From positions 1,736,001-1,800,000 of the forward strand of contig NZ_CP060298.1 of the NCBI RefSeq assembly GCF_014303395.1: a stretch of 64,000 nt of DNA. Reading direction: 5' to 3'. Positions 18,266 to 27,464 of the stretch are shown here, piece after piece; positions within the stretch are counted from its first letter, which is position 1, and each line of letters begins with the position of its first letter. A program made the position numbers and the translations under genes. The DNA is from Nakamurella sp. PAMC28650. Its GTDB lineage: Bacteria > Actinomycetota > Actinomycetes > Mycobacteriales > Nakamurellaceae. Under the pieces are notes generated by a model. The model saw only the letters and a list, made by a program, of their open reading frames with translations. It ran no database searches and was not told the DNA's origin.

Positions 18266-18673
18266 CTACAACTCGTCGGCGATCAGTTCGACTTCGTAGT
18301 CGTCGGTGTTGGCCAGGTAGGCGGCGTATTGCGCTGCGCCGCCGGCGTAGGGGTGTCGTTCGGGAAAGAGCAACGTCCAACCGTGGGCCGGGGCCTGTGC
18401 CACGAGGCCGTCGACCTGCCGTCGGGAGCCTGCGTGGAAGGCGAGATGATTGAGCCCAGGCCGTGTCCGGTCGTGGTCGGTGGCGGACAGGTCCGGGGAT
18501 TGCTCGATGACCAGGTAGGTCGGGCCGAGTTGCCAACTGCGCCCGGCCGACCAATGCTGGAAGGGTAGGTAGCCCATCTCGGTCAGCAGCCAACCCCACT
18601 GCGCAGCAGCACGTTCCAGGTCGGGCACCCACAACTCCAGATGATGCAGCGTCCCGACGGTCGGTGGTGTCAT
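18266..18673 (-). CDS. VOC (glyoxalase/bleomycin-resistance fold) protein
   Basis: Single-domain protein of 135 residues with two beta-alpha-beta-beta-beta modules. GTLHHLELWVPDLERAAAQW opens the first module with a likely metal-ligand His, LNHLAFHA opens the second, and the C-terminal YEVELIAD supplies the usual final Glu. Such proteins include dioxygenases, isomerases and resistance proteins; nothing here selects one. It lies downstream of a methyltransferase gene on the same strand. Confidence 0.8.
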   Translation of the reverse strand: MTPPTVGTLHHLELWVPDLERAAAQWGWLLTEMGYLPFQHWSAGRSWQLGPTYLVIEQSPDLSATDHDRTRPGLNHLAFHAGSRRQVDGLVAQAPAHGWTLLFPERHPYAGGAAQYAAYLANTDDYEVELIADEL

Positions 18674-18771
18674 CCGGGCGTCCCTTCAGATCGTCCAGCG
18701 AGTGGGGCATGGTGGGAGCCGGCCCGGGCGGACCTTCCCGAGGCGTTGACGGCCCACCGGAACAGCTTGCT

Positions 18772-19536
18772 CTACACAGCGAGCAGGGCGAGATAGGCCA
18801 TGCCCATGACTCCCCGGTAACCTCCGAAGTAGCCGGCCCGCTGTCGGGCCGCCCGGGCGTAGACCTCGGCGGCGTCCGGATGGTCCGGACCATTCTGGGC
18901 AAACCACCTGGCGTAGCAGGCGCTGAAACCGGACTCGAACTGGTCCCACTCGTCGATGCTGGCTTCGTACACCGCCACGGGCATGAAACCCCTTGCCACC
19001 GCAATCTCGATCAGCTCGACCAGCGAAATCAGTTCGTCGAGCCTGCCTGCCAGCGGTGCGACCGCCTCCGTGGTCGGGGGGGTGGACCAGATCCCTTCGC
19101 CGTAGACCACGCGGGCCCCCCGCCGTACCGTTGCTCGAATCGCGGCGAGGGCGTTCGAGTAGTCCAGCGGCTGGTTTTCCACCACAGGCGGTCCCCATAT
19201 CTGGCTGGCACCGATGCACACCACCGCCTCCGCCCGCTCGGGCGCGTGGTGCTTCGCGTCACCACAGGTCAGGGTGACCCGGGACGCGAGGCCACGCTGC
19301 TCGACGAGCCGGCGGCCGTGGTCGATCGACGCCGCGTCGATGTCGACACCGACCCCGCGTGCATCGGGGGCTGCGGCGACGGCGCGCAACAGCAGCTCTG
19401 CCCATCCACAACCGATGTCGAGCAAGGTCCCGTGCAAATCACCGGCCAGGAACTTGACGAGCTGGTCTGCGCGGTCCTCCGACAGCGGCGTCATGAAGGT
19501 CAGGTCTTCCCAGGGCGGAGTCAGGCTAATGGTCAC
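18772..19536 (-). CDS. Class I SAM-dependent methyltransferase
   Basis: A 254-residue protein with the SAM motifs LLDIGCGWAEL and GVGVDIDAASIDHG, then acidic VVCIGASQIWG. The substrate is unknown; the overall pattern is that of small-molecule methyltransferases related to cyclopropane synthases. GTG 19536 is chosen because it leads directly into the fold; the frame stays open to 19572. The VOC gene follows 98 bases downstream on the same strand. The region 19573-19732 upstream has no gene I can support. Confidence 0.75.
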   Translation of the reverse strand: MTISLTPPWEDLTFMTPLSEDRADQLVKFLAGDLHGTLLDIGCGWAELLLRAVAAAPDARGVGVDIDAASIDHGRRLVEQRGLASRVTLTCGDAKHHAPERAEAVVCIGASQIWGPPVVENQPLDYSNALAAIRATVRRGARVVYGEGIWSTPPTTEAVAPLAGRLDELISLVELIEIAVARGFMPVAVYEASIDEWDQFESGFSACYARWFAQNGPDHPDAAEVYARAARQRAGYFGGYRGVMGMAYLALLAV

Positions 19537-19732
19537 GGAATCAAGGTGACAGCCCGCCCACCTCGAACGCAACCGATATTCCTATCGCGGCGCGTCTTGG
19601 AGGGCATCATGGCGTTCGCTCTACCTCGGACGGACGGTGACGTCGCCCAGCTGAGCCCGCCGATCGGCCACCATTCGTCATGCCTGAGCAGTGAAACGCC
19701 ATTCTCCGAATTCTATTCTGTGGCCTAAAAGA

Positions 19733-21113
19733 GGCTCTTGTGACGTTCTCGTGGGCGTCTTGACCCCTGGTTGTGGGCGACACACCGGGCTGCGTATAGG
19801 TTCTGGCTTATCTAGGGTCAGTCACTATCCAGGAGCACGGTGTGCGCGGTGTAACGATATGGCGAAAGCTGCTCGGTGTCGAGCAACTGCAGGTGTGCGA
19901 TGTGGCGTGGGAGGAGGCCGACGACCGGCAGGTGCTGGTCGTTTCGGTGCGTGCGACGAAGGGCGCCCGGAGTAGGTGCAGTCGATGCCGGCGTAGACGG
20001 CCGGGCTATGACCAGGGCGGCGGAACCCGGCGGTGGCGGTCGCTGGACTGGGGGTCGACGATGGTATTCCTGCAGGCTGCGGCTCCGCGGGTGAACTGCC
20101 AGAGGCACGGGGTGGTCGTCGCGGCGGTGCCGTGGGCCCGACCCGGCGCGCGGGCAACCCGAGCGTTTGAAGACCAGTGCGCGTGGTTGGCGGCGCACAC
20201 CGCTTCGTCGGTGGTGGCGCAGTTGATGCGGACGTCGTGGCGGCATGTGAGCGCAATCATCGAGCACGTCGTCGCCGACGGTTTGGCCGGCCGGGACGTG
20301 CTCGCGGGGCTGCAGCGGATCGGCATCGATGAAATCTCCCACCGCAAAGGCCAGCGGTATCTGACGTGCGTGGTCGATCAAGACTCCGGCAGATTGGTGT
20401 GGGCCGCACCGGGCCGCAACAGCGACACCCTGGGTCGGTTCTTCGACCAACTCGGCCCAGAACGGGCGGCGGCGTTGACGCACGTCTCGGCCGACGGGGC
20501 GCAGTGGATCCACGACACCGTGACGGCCCGGGCGCCGCAGGCGGTGCTGGGATTGGATCCGTTTCATATCGTGGGGTGGGCCACCCGGGAGTTGGACAAG
20601 GTCCGTCGTCAGACGTGGAACATGCTGCGGGGCAACAGTAGCTCCGCGCAGGCGTCGTCGGTGAAGGGCAGCCGCTGGGCATTGCTGAAAAACCCGGCGG
20701 ACCTGTCCCCGGAGCAACGCGGGTCGGTCGCCTCGATCGCCCAGACCAACCGGCATCTGTATCGGGCGTATCTGCTGAAGGAGCAACTGCGCGCGGTGTT
20801 CCAGGTCAAGGGCCAGGCCGGCCGTGAACTGCTGGCCGGCTGGATCGCCTGGGCCCGCCGCTCCCAACTCCCCGGCTTCATCGCCCTGGCCGCAACGTTG
20901 AAGCGGTTCCAGCAGCTGATCTGGAACACCCTGATCCACCACATGAGCAACGCCCAATCCGAGGCCACCAACACCCACCTACGGGCCTTGACCCGCAGGT
21001 CGTACGGCTTTCACAGCCCAGAAGCGTTGATAGCCATGGCGATGCTTACCAGAGGCGGGTTATGCCCGCCGCTACCAGGCCGCTAACTGGCCCACGAAAA
21101 CGTCAGGAGACCC
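19733..21113 (+). mobile_element. Intact ISL3-family insertion sequence (1381 bp)
   Basis: The ends are imperfect 24-bp inverted repeats: the left end is 19733-19756 (GGCTCTTGTGACGTT...), the right end 21090-21113; 20 of 24 bases pair. Both sides are flanked by CTAAAAGA (19725-19732 and 21114-21121), an 8-bp target duplication as expected for ISL3. One transposase gene fills the element. Exact ends, duplication and an intact gene suggest recent transposition. A second CCCCTAAAAGA follows the right-hand copy, so the target itself was a short tandem repeat. Confidence 0.93.
19842..21086 (+). CDS. ISL3-family transposase
   Basis: DDE transposase of 414 residues, apparently complete. An N-terminal zinc-finger-like region (CSRCRRRRPGYD) is followed by the DDE core: GIDEISHRKG, then GLDPFHIVGWA, and the C-terminal part with MSNAQSEATNTHLRALTRRSYGFHS, which holds the final catalytic Glu. 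GTG 19842 has AGGAG just upstream. No frameshift is visible. Confidence 0.93.
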   Translation: MRGVTIWRKLLGVEQLQVCDVAWEEADDRQVLVVSVRATKGARSRCSRCRRRRPGYDQGGGTRRWRSLDWGSTMVFLQAAAPRVNCQRHGVVVAAVPWARPGARATRAFEDQCAWLAAHTASSVVAQLMRTSWRHVSAIIEHVVADGLAGRDVLAGLQRIGIDEISHRKGQRYLTCVVDQDSGRLVWAAPGRNSDTLGRFFDQLGPERAAALTHVSADGAQWIHDTVTARAPQAVLGLDPFHIVGWATRELDKVRRQTWNMLRGNSSSAQASSVKGSRWALLKNPADLSPEQRGSVASIAQTNRHLYRAYLLKEQLRAVFQVKGQAGRELLAGWIAWARRSQLPGFIALAATLKRFQQLIWNTLIHHMSNAQSEATNTHLRALTRRSYGFHSPEALIAMAMLTRGGLCPPLPGR

Positions 21114-21216
21114 CTAAAAGACCCCTAAAAGAATGACCATTCTGTCACCTGGGGGCGGCATGGAATGGCGCCATTTTTGGGGTCGGCTGTCAGTGCCCGC
21201 CGATAAAGTTCTCGAT

Positions 21217-22330
21217 ATGGGGACGGCCGGATTCGTCGATTCCGACCAGGCCAGACAATTGGTCCGGTCGGCGATGAACGCCGTCACCGATTTGCGGGAC
21301 GGCGCGCTCTTGGAAGATCGGCGCCGAAGATCTGCCGGTGCTGGCCGGGGCCCTGGAGGCCCGAGCAGTCGGTGCCGAGCAGGTCCGGACGATCGCAGCG
21401 ACGATGGGCACACTCCCCACCGCCATGCCCATCCTGGAACGGGAGTGGTGGGAGAAGTTCCTGGTCGAGCAGGCCGGCGCACTGGACCCGCGGCAGTTGG
21501 ACCAGGTCGCCGCCGCGGTCCTGGACGCCGCCGACCCCGACGGGACCCTGGACGAAACCCAGACCAGGACGCGGATGGAGTTCTCGTGGGGGTCCCGCAA
21601 CGCCCGGACCGGCCGGACCGGCCGGACCGGCCTGACCGGGGGCTGACCGGGCTGACCGGACGGGTAGATGATCACGGCGTCGACGTCCTCCGCACAGCGA
21701 TCGACGCGCTGTCCGCGCCGAAACCCGCAGCCGACGGCACTGCCGATCGGCGGTCGCCGGGGAACCGCCGCGCCCACGGCCTTGGTCGCCGCGTTGGCAG
21801 GGTTCCTGGCCGCTGGGACCGGGCCGAGCCACGGCGGGGAGAAGCCGTACATCGTGATCTACCTGCACTGGGACCACGTCAAGGGTGAGATCGCGAAGGC
21901 CACGAGGGAGTCCGGCTTCCCGGTGAGTACGGGGCAGGCCCGCCGGTATCTGTTCGACGCGCAGATCCTCCCGGTCGTCCTCGGGTGGCGGTAGTGAGGT
22001 CCTGGACGTCGGACGACCCCGACGGACGTCTACGCGGGGGATGCGGCGGGCGATCAAGGTCCGCGACCGGGGCTGCGTCTGGTCCGGCTGCGACCGGCCG
22101 GCGAATTGGTGCGATGTTCACCCTGTGAATTGGTTCGTCCGGGATCTGGGGGAGACGAACGTCCACACCGGGGTGCTGTTGTGCGGTTTTCATCATGATG
22201 AAATCCACAAGGCGCAATGGGTGATCCGATTCGCCGCCGACGGCCACCCGGAACTGATCCCCCGCCGTGGATCGACAAAGGTCAACGACCCCGCCGCAAC
22301 CGGATGCACCATTGACGGGACCTCACGAAC
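21217..22330 (+). pseudogene. Decayed DUF222-HNH endonuclease gene
   Basis: Remnant of the DUF222/HNH (13E12-repeat) family that is abundant in actinomycetes. The N-terminal part starts near 21217 (DSDQARQLVRSAMNAVTDLRDG), then the frame shifts near 21315 to IGAEDLPVLAGALEARAVGAEQV, which runs on to about 21590. The middle is broken by a GC-rich tandem repeat and at least one more shift. The C-terminal HNH part is recognisable at 22041-22250: CVWSGCDRPANWCDVHP and GVLLCGFHHDEIHKAQW. At least three frame changes make it non-functional. It starts about 100 bases after the ISL3 element. Positions 22331-22492 hold nothing I can name. Confidence 0.8.
21606..21662 (+). repeat. 9-base GC-rich tandem repeat inside the HNH pseudogene
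   Basis: Units close to GGACCGGCC repeat three times and run on into CTGACCGGG-type units. It marks one of the places where the pseudogene loses frame, so slippage here may have caused part of the decay. Confidence 0.7.
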
Positions 22331-22492
22331 ACGTTGCCTTCCCGGGGCGAATTCGGTGTGCTCTGATGTAGTGTGTGGCTGCGTATGGCCGGGGCGGCGG
22401 TCGAAGTGGTGGCCGGACTACGAATGATATTCTGGTGGTGGAAGCCGACTATCGACCGGCAGTCAGCGATCAACCACCAAGAAGGAGAACTC

Positions 22493-22963
22493 ATGAATAT
22501 CTCCACCGCAGACCTCTCCGACGAATTCGGCGACGCTCTGAGCCATTGCGACACCCCGTTCGTGCAGTACGGCCTGCACAAGAGCTTCGCCGGGGCGATC
22601 ACCACGGTGCGCTGCGTCGAGGACAATGCCTTGCTGCGTTCGGTTCTGGAGACACCGGGCCGCGGCGGCGTGGTCGTGGTCGACGGCGCCGGCTCGACCA
22701 GGGTCGCCCTCCTCGGCGACATGATGGCCCAGCTGGCGATCGACAACGGCTGGGCCGGGGTCATCATCAACGGCGCCGTCCGGGACGCGCGAATTCTCGG
22801 CGGTATGGAACTGGGGGTCAAAGCGTTGCGGACGAACCCTCGTCGGGGCTCCAAGACCGGGGCCGGCGAGAAGGACGTCGAACTGACTTTCGGACGTGCG
22901 ACCTTTCGTCCTGGGGACCACGTCCTGAGCGACGAGGACGGAGTCGTCGTCCAGATCCGGTGA
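22493..22963 (+). CDS. RraA-like protein (HMG/oxaloacetate aldolase family)
   Basis: Protein of 156 residues in the RraA / 4-hydroxy-4-methyl-2-oxoglutarate aldolase family. These cytoplasmic trimers cleave HMG or decarboxylate oxaloacetate with a divalent metal; the Escherichia coli member instead inhibits RNase E. Visible motifs are LLGDMMAQLAIDNGWAG and IINGAVRDARIL, with the Arg-Asp pair of the active site. ATG 22493 has GGAG six bases upstream. It stands at the start of the catabolic island, convergent with an SDR gene, so an aldolase or decarboxylase role is more likely than RNase control (inference). Confidence 0.85.
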   Translation: MNISTADLSDEFGDALSHCDTPFVQYGLHKSFAGAITTVRCVEDNALLRSVLETPGRGGVVVVDGAGSTRVALLGDMMAQLAIDNGWAGVIINGAVRDARILGGMELGVKALRTNPRRGSKTGAGEKDVELTFGRATFRPGDHVLSDEDGVVVQIR

Positions 22964-22990
22964 CGGCTACTCGCGAGATCTGAGCAAGCT

Positions 22991-23794
22991 CTAGTTGCTC
23001 GCCTCGCCGTAGTTGAACGTCGTGACACAACCGCCATCGACGGTGACGATCGACCCGGTCATGAAGGACGAGGCATCCGAGGCGAGGAAGAGGGCGACCT
23101 CGCCGATCTCGGCCGGCTGTCCCTGACGGCCAAGTGGTTGCATCCCGGCCGCCTTCTCCCGCACGGCGCTCGCGGCCCGGAAGGCCTCCACGCTCAGCTG
23201 GGGACCCCTGCGCCCGAGGCCGGTGTCGATGTATCCCGGGCAGATCGCGTTGACGCGGATGCCGTCGGGTCCGTAGTCGACGGCCATCTGGCGGGTCAGG
23301 TTGATGATGCCGGCCTTGGACGCGCAGTAGGCGGCCGCTTTCGGAGCACCGATGAGTCCGTAGGTCGAGGCGGTGTTGACGATCCGTCCGTCGCCCTTGG
23401 CCAGGAAGTGCGGTATGGCGAACTTGGAGCACAGGAACGTCCCGCGCAGATTGACGTCGATGACCCGGTCGAAGTCGGCCGGTTCGATTTCGTGCAGCCG
23501 CAGTTGGCCGCCGCCGATGCCCGCATTGTTCGCCAGGATGTCGATACCGCCGAAGTAGTCGACGGTGGAGGCGATCAGGTGCTGCGCCTGGTCGGCACTG
23601 GAGACATCCGCGGACACGAAGTAGGCGGAGCCGCCCGAGTCGGTGATCTCCCGGACGGTGCGCTCGCCGTCCGGCGCCAACACGTCCGAGACCGTCACGT
23701 TCGCGCCGGCGGCGGCGAAGGCCAATGCCATTGCCCTACCGATCCCGTTTCCCGCACCTGTGACGACCGCGGTCCTGCCATCGATCCTCGTCAT
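22991..23794 (-). CDS. Short-chain dehydrogenase/reductase
   Basis: Classical SDR of 267 residues. It has the Rossmann motif TGAGNGIG, the NNAG motif (LANNAGIGG), catalytic Ser in NTAST, and the YCASK pair (Tyr-x-x-x-Lys). ATG 23794 has AAGGAGG eight bases upstream. It is divergent from the GntR regulator at 23957, and the 162-base gap holds a candidate operator, so it is probably controlled by that regulator. The substrate is unknown. Confidence 0.9.
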   Translation of the reverse strand: MTRIDGRTAVVTGAGNGIGRAMALAFAAAGANVTVSDVLAPDGERTVREITDSGGSAYFVSADVSSADQAQHLIASTVDYFGGIDILANNAGIGGGQLRLHEIEPADFDRVIDVNLRGTFLCSKFAIPHFLAKGDGRIVNTASTYGLIGAPKAAAYCASKAGIINLTRQMAVDYGPDGIRVNAICPGYIDTGLGRRGPQLSVEAFRAASAVREKAAGMQPLGRQGQPAEIGEVALFLASDASSFMTGSIVTVDGGCVTTFNYGEASN

Positions 23795-23907
23795 CTGACT
23801 GCCTCCTTGTCGAACTGCGACGTGGCGCCTCGGTCTCTTGTCTGCTGCCGGGCGCAGATATTTCCCAGACCTGGAACACACCAGGGGTTCTCCGAAGAGC
23901 CCAGACG

Positions 23908-23915
23908 GTACACAA
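23908..23915 (-). promoter_or_regulatory. TTGTGTAC candidate GntR site
   Basis: TTGTGTAC on the minus strand, within the divergent region between the SDR and GntR genes, 41 bases before the GntR start. Related octamers occur ahead of both peptide-binding-protein genes (30984, 62992). FadR-type GntR proteins often bind TTGTATACAA-like sequences, so this may be an autoregulatory site. Confidence 0.35.
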
Positions 23916-23956
23916 TACGCAGTAGACCAAATCGGATGCTGACTGGGGAGGCACCC

Positions 23957-24673
23957 ATGATCGAGAGCGCGGCCGGCGCCACCTCGCTTCCCGGGCTGAG
24001 TCACGACTCGATCGCGATCAGCGCAGCGACCTGGATCACCGACCGGATCCTGGAGGGTCGGATCGGGCCGGGCGAGAAGGTGACCGAGGCCAGCCTTGCC
24101 GAGCAGATGGGTGTCAGCCGGTCGCCCGTCCGCGAAGCGCTCCGCGCGCTGTCCCGCGGAGGCCTGATCATCGTCGAGCCGCGGCGGGGTGCCTTCGTCG
24201 CCGAACTGGATCAGGAGAACGCCGCTGACCTGTATGCCTGTCGTCTCCTGCTCGAACCCCGTTGCAGCGCAATGGGAGTGCAGGAAATGGACGACCGGCG
24301 CGCCGACTCCCTGACCGAGATCTTCGGCCGGATGCGGGTCGCGGCCGACCAGCGGGACACGGCGGCGTACGTGCTGGCGCTGAAGGACTACAACTGGAAC
24401 CTGCTCGACGCCTGTCCGAATCGACTGCTCTTCGGCTTTGCGGAATCGTCCTGGCAGGCGTCCCTTCGATACTGGGACCTGCTGGTCCGCAGCTCACCTC
24501 ACTATCTGACCAAGTCCTTGCGCCGGAACAAGGGCATCCAGGCCGCCATCGAGTCGCGGAACCCGGTCGAGGTGGAGCGGGTTGCGACGGCGGTCCTGGA
24601 GTTCGGACGCGACGAATTGATGAAGCTGCTGTCCAGGCTGCCGTCCAAGCAGCCTTCCGCCGTCATCGCCTGA
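23957..24673 (+). CDS. GntR-family regulator, FadR/FCD subgroup
   Basis: Metabolite-responsive DNA-binding protein of 238 residues. The N-terminal winged helix-turn-helix (about 20-80) contains VTEASLAEQMGVSRSPVREA and GLIIVEPRRGAFVA. The C-terminal all-helical FCD domain (about 90-225) should bind a carboxylic acid. ATG 23957 follows GGGGAGG. It is divergent from an SDR and is the first gene of the rightward run of amidohydrolase, SDR and peptidases, making it the likely local regulator of the island. Confidence 0.92.
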   Translation: MIESAAGATSLPGLSHDSIAISAATWITDRILEGRIGPGEKVTEASLAEQMGVSRSPVREALRALSRGGLIIVEPRRGAFVAELDQENAADLYACRLLLEPRCSAMGVQEMDDRRADSLTEIFGRMRVAADQRDTAAYVLALKDYNWNLLDACPNRLLFGFAESSWQASLRYWDLLVRSSPHYLTKSLRRNKGIQAAIESRNPVEVERVATAVLEFGRDELMKLLSRLPSKQPSAVIA

Positions 24674-24698
24674 CACTGTTCCCACGGAGGTTCCACGA

Positions 24699-25412
24699 GT
24701 GCGCTTGTTCGACGCCAACTGGCAGCAGGTCGAGTCCTATCTCCAGCACGACGACCGGGTGGTCGTGCCGGTCGGGTCGACCGAGCAACATGGCTTTCTC
24801 TCGCTCGGCACCGACGCGATCCTGGCCGAGCGGGTGGCCCTCGAGGCGGCCGAACCGCTTGGAATTCCGGTGCTGCCGGTGCTGCCGTTCGGGATGGCGC
24901 CGTACTTCAGCGCGTTTCCGGGCAGTCTGACCCTGCGGATGACGACCTACGTCGCCGTCATCCGTGATCTGCTCGATACTTTGTCGGGTCAGGGTTTTCG
25001 GCGGATCGCCATCGTCAACGGCCACGGCGGGAACGCCCCGGTGCTCGGTGCAGTGCGCGAGTGGGTCGGTGAGAAGCGTGACCACCGGATGCAGGTGGTG
25101 TTCACCAGCTGGTACGGCGCGCCCAGGGTGGCCGCCCTCGCCGAGTCCTACGAAGCCGACCCGACGCATGGCGGCTGGTTCGAGAACTTCCCCTGGACGC
25201 GGCTGGCGGGGGTGGTGATGCCGGACGGGGTGAAGGCGCACACCTCCCGGGATCTGGTGGCCCAGTCGACACCGGCGGACATCCGCGAGCTGACCGGGGA
25301 CGGCAGCTTCGGCGGTTCCTACTCACTGTCGGACGACATCATGACCGAGATCTGGCAGACCGGGGTGGCCGAGGTTCGCGAACTACTCGAGACGGGTTGG
25401 GCTTTTTCATGA
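24699..25412 (+). CDS. Creatininase-family amidohydrolase
   Basis: Metal-dependent amide hydrolase of 237 residues, related to creatinine amidohydrolase and to MftE. The family's metal and active-site motifs are present: VPVGSTEQHG with Glu and His, LGTDAILAE with Asp, and IVNGHGGN. GTG 24699 has GGAGG nine bases upstream. The next SDR overlaps by 4 bases, and the M20 and M19 genes overlap in turn, so this is one translationally coupled operon. In a peptide-degrading context the substrate is probably a cyclic or N-terminal amide (inference). Confidence 0.87.
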   Translation: MRLFDANWQQVESYLQHDDRVVVPVGSTEQHGFLSLGTDAILAERVALEAAEPLGIPVLPVLPFGMAPYFSAFPGSLTLRMTTYVAVIRDLLDTLSGQGFRRIAIVNGHGGNAPVLGAVREWVGEKRDHRMQVVFTSWYGAPRVAALAESYEADPTHGGWFENFPWTRLAGVVMPDGVKAHTSRDLVAQSTPADIRELTGDGSFGGSYSLSDDIMTEIWQTGVAEVRELLETGWAFS

Positions 25413-26113
25413 TCGGCTCAGGGCTGACCGGACGGGTCGCGGTGGTGACCGGGACCGCCCACGGCATCGGTGCCGCCATCGCTGCCGCGCTGTCCGACGA
25501 GGGCGCGCAGGTCCACGGCATCGACCGGGCCGAGGTCGACGTGTCGGATTCCGCTGCGGTGAAGGCATTCTTCGGCTCGCTGCGGTCCGTGGACATCCTG
25601 GTCAACAACGCCGGCGGCGTGGTCGGGCAGACGCACCGGCCGATCGAGGATGTCACCGACGAGGCCTGGCAGGCAGTGTTCGATGCGAACCTCACGTCGA
25701 CCTTCAACTGCACCCGGGCGGTGGCGCCGCTGATGAAGGCCTCCGGATGGGGCCGCGTCGTGAACATCTCGTCCGGGGCGGGTCGTAGCGTCAGCCTCAC
25801 CGGGATCCAGGCCTACACGAGCTCCAAAGCCGGCCAGATCGGCTTCACGCGCCAGATGGCGCACGAACTCGGTCCCTTCGGCATCACCGTCAACTGCATC
25901 GCCCCCGGCTTCGTGCTGTCGAACCCGACCACCGAGAAGCAGTGGGACAGCTACGGTGAGGCCGGGCAGGCGGCGCTGGTGGAGAGCATTGCGCTGCGCC
26001 GCCTCGGCAACGCCTCCGACATCGCAGACGGAGTGCGCTGGTTCACCTCCGATCTGGCCTCCTGGGTGACCGGACAGACGATCTCGATCGATGGTGGACA
26101 TGCTTTCTTTTGA
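25409..26113 (+). CDS. Short-chain dehydrogenase/reductase
   Basis: SDR of 234 residues with VTGTAHGIG (cofactor glycines), NNAGG, catalytic Ser in NISSG and YTSSK (Tyr-x-x-x-Lys). It is slightly short because the segment after the Rossmann motif is reduced. ATG 25409 overlaps the creatininase stop (ATGA). Its 3' end overlaps the M20 gene by about 23 bases. Substrate unknown; probably acts on a keto or hydroxy intermediate of the same pathway. Confidence 0.88.
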   Translation: MIGSGLTGRVAVVTGTAHGIGAAIAAALSDEGAQVHGIDRAEVDVSDSAAVKAFFGSLRSVDILVNNAGGVVGQTHRPIEDVTDEAWQAVFDANLTSTFNCTRAVAPLMKASGWGRVVNISSGAGRSVSLTGIQAYTSSKAGQIGFTRQMAHELGPFGITVNCIAPGFVLSNPTTEKQWDSYGEAGQAALVESIALRRLGNASDIADGVRWFTSDLASWVTGQTISIDGGHAFF

Positions 26114-27464
26114 GCCTGACGACGATCGCTACATCGCCGAACTCACCGAATACGTGGCGATTCCCAGCGTCAGCCTGGACGCCGACCGCGAGACGATGCT
26201 GCTGGCCGCGAACTGGCTGCTCGCCAGGCTCGACTTCGCGGATGCCCGGATCGTCGAGACGGGAGGTCATCCCGCGGTGATCGGCGAGTGGATGGGCGCA
26301 CCCGGCGCTCCGACGGTGTTGATCTACGGGCACTACGACGTCCAGCCGACCGGCGACCTGCAGGAGTGGATCACCCCGCCGTTCGCGCTCGCAGTGGCCG
26401 ACGGCCGTCTGCGCGGGCGCGGTGTCACCGACGACAAGGGGCCGGTCTACATCGCCCTGGAGGTGGTGCGGCAGTTCATCGCGCAGGAGGGCGCGCTCCC
26501 GCTCAACGTCCGATTCCTGTTCGAGGGCGAGGAGGAGATCGGCAGCCCGCACCTCTCGGCCTACGTGCTGGACCACGCGGCGGAGTTCGCCGCCGACCTG
26601 GTGATCTCGGCGGACGGGGCGATGTGGCGGCCGAGCGAACCGTCGCTGTCCGTCGCGTCCAAAGGGCTGCTGGCACTGGACATCGAGGTCGTCGGGGCCA
26701 ACCGCGACCTGCACTCCGGGCGCTACGGCGGGACCGTGGCGAATCCGGTCCACGCGCTGGTCCAGATTCTTGCCGGCCTGCACGGGGCGGACGGCAGCAT
26801 CGCCGTGCCGGGCTTCGACGACGGTATACCGCCGCTGGGCGACGTCGAAGAGGCGGAGATCGCGGCGGTAGCGTTCGACGAGGACGCCTACCGGACCGAG
26901 CTGGGCGTCGACGAACTCTTCGGACAGCCGGGCCTGACCACCCTGCAACGACTCTGGACGCGGCCGACGCTGGAGATCAACGGCATCACCGGCGGTGGCT
27001 CCTACACCGTCATCCCGCATCGCGCCGCTGCGCACATCACCTGCCGGCTCGTGCCGGGACAGCACCCGGACGGCGTGGCCGCCGCCATCGACGAATACGT
27101 GAGAGCCGTTCCGGTGCCCGGTGTCCGGGTGACGGTCACATTCGAGAAGGGAGCGGTTCCGGCCTACACGATCGCACCCGACCATCCGGCGATCGCGGCG
27201 GCGACGCAGGCGCTCTCGGAGGTCTATCCCGGGCAGGCGGTGCTGCTGGCCCGTATCGGCGGAACCCTTCCCGCCACTGTGCTGTTCGAGGAGGCACTCG
27301 GCGCGAAGACACTGTTCTTCTCCTTCTCCACCGCCGACGAACTCCTGCACGCACCGAACGAATTCCTGCGGATCTCGCGACTCCGGGAAGGCATGCGCGC
27401 GTGGGAAGGTCTGCTGCGATTGCTGGCCGCCGGCGAGCATCGACTTGCCCCGGTTCTCCGATGA
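26091..27464 (+). CDS. M20-family metallopeptidase (dipeptidase/carnosinase-like)
   Basis: Cytoplasmic two-zinc peptidase of 457 residues. Zinc and catalytic residues are visible: GHYDVQP (His81, Asp83), DDKGP (Asp114), FEGEEEIGS (Glu148-Glu149), and the later SADGAMW. A dimerisation (lid) domain occupies about 200-370, with HSGRYGGTVANP. The size and EGEEEIGS motif fit the M20 group of CNDP-like dipeptidases. It overlaps the SDR upstream and the M19 gene downstream by 4 bases. ATG 26100 is an equally possible start. Confidence 0.9.
   Translation: MVDMLSFEPDDDRYIAELTEYVAIPSVSLDADRETMLLAANWLLARLDFADARIVETGGHPAVIGEWMGAPGAPTVLIYGHYDVQPTGDLQEWITPPFALAVADGRLRGRGVTDDKGPVYIALEVVRQFIAQEGALPLNVRFLFEGEEEIGSPHLSAYVLDHAAEFAADLVISADGAMWRPSEPSLSVASKGLLALDIEVVGANRDLHSGRYGGTVANPVHALVQILAGLHGADGSIAVPGFDDGIPPLGDVEEAEIAAVAFDEDAYRTELGVDELFGQPGLTTLQRLWTRPTLEINGITGGGSYTVIPHRAAAHITCRLVPGQHPDGVAAAIDEYVRAVPVPGVRVTVTFEKGAVPAYTIAPDHPAIAAATQALSEVYPGQAVLLARIGGTLPATVLFEEALGAKTLFFSFSTADELLHAPNEFLRISRLREGMRAWEGLLRLLAAGEHRLAPVLR

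Noticed and set aside
19610-19728. Small frame of 39 codons with GGAGGG upstream, ending at the ISL3 target site
   Set aside because: No similarity or domain can be recognised and it is short; it may be chance or a remnant of the gene disrupted near the element.
24699-26113. Mycofactocin-type locus (MftE is a creatininase homologue, SDRs are usual partners)
   Set aside because: No MftA precursor peptide, MftB or radical-SAM MftC is nearby; the surroundings are peptidases.
26288-27460. 391-codon upstream extension of the M19 dipeptidase frame
   Set aside because: It lies antiphase within the M20 peptidase gene and shows no conserved motif; ATG 27461 overlaps the M20 stop as in the rest of the operon.
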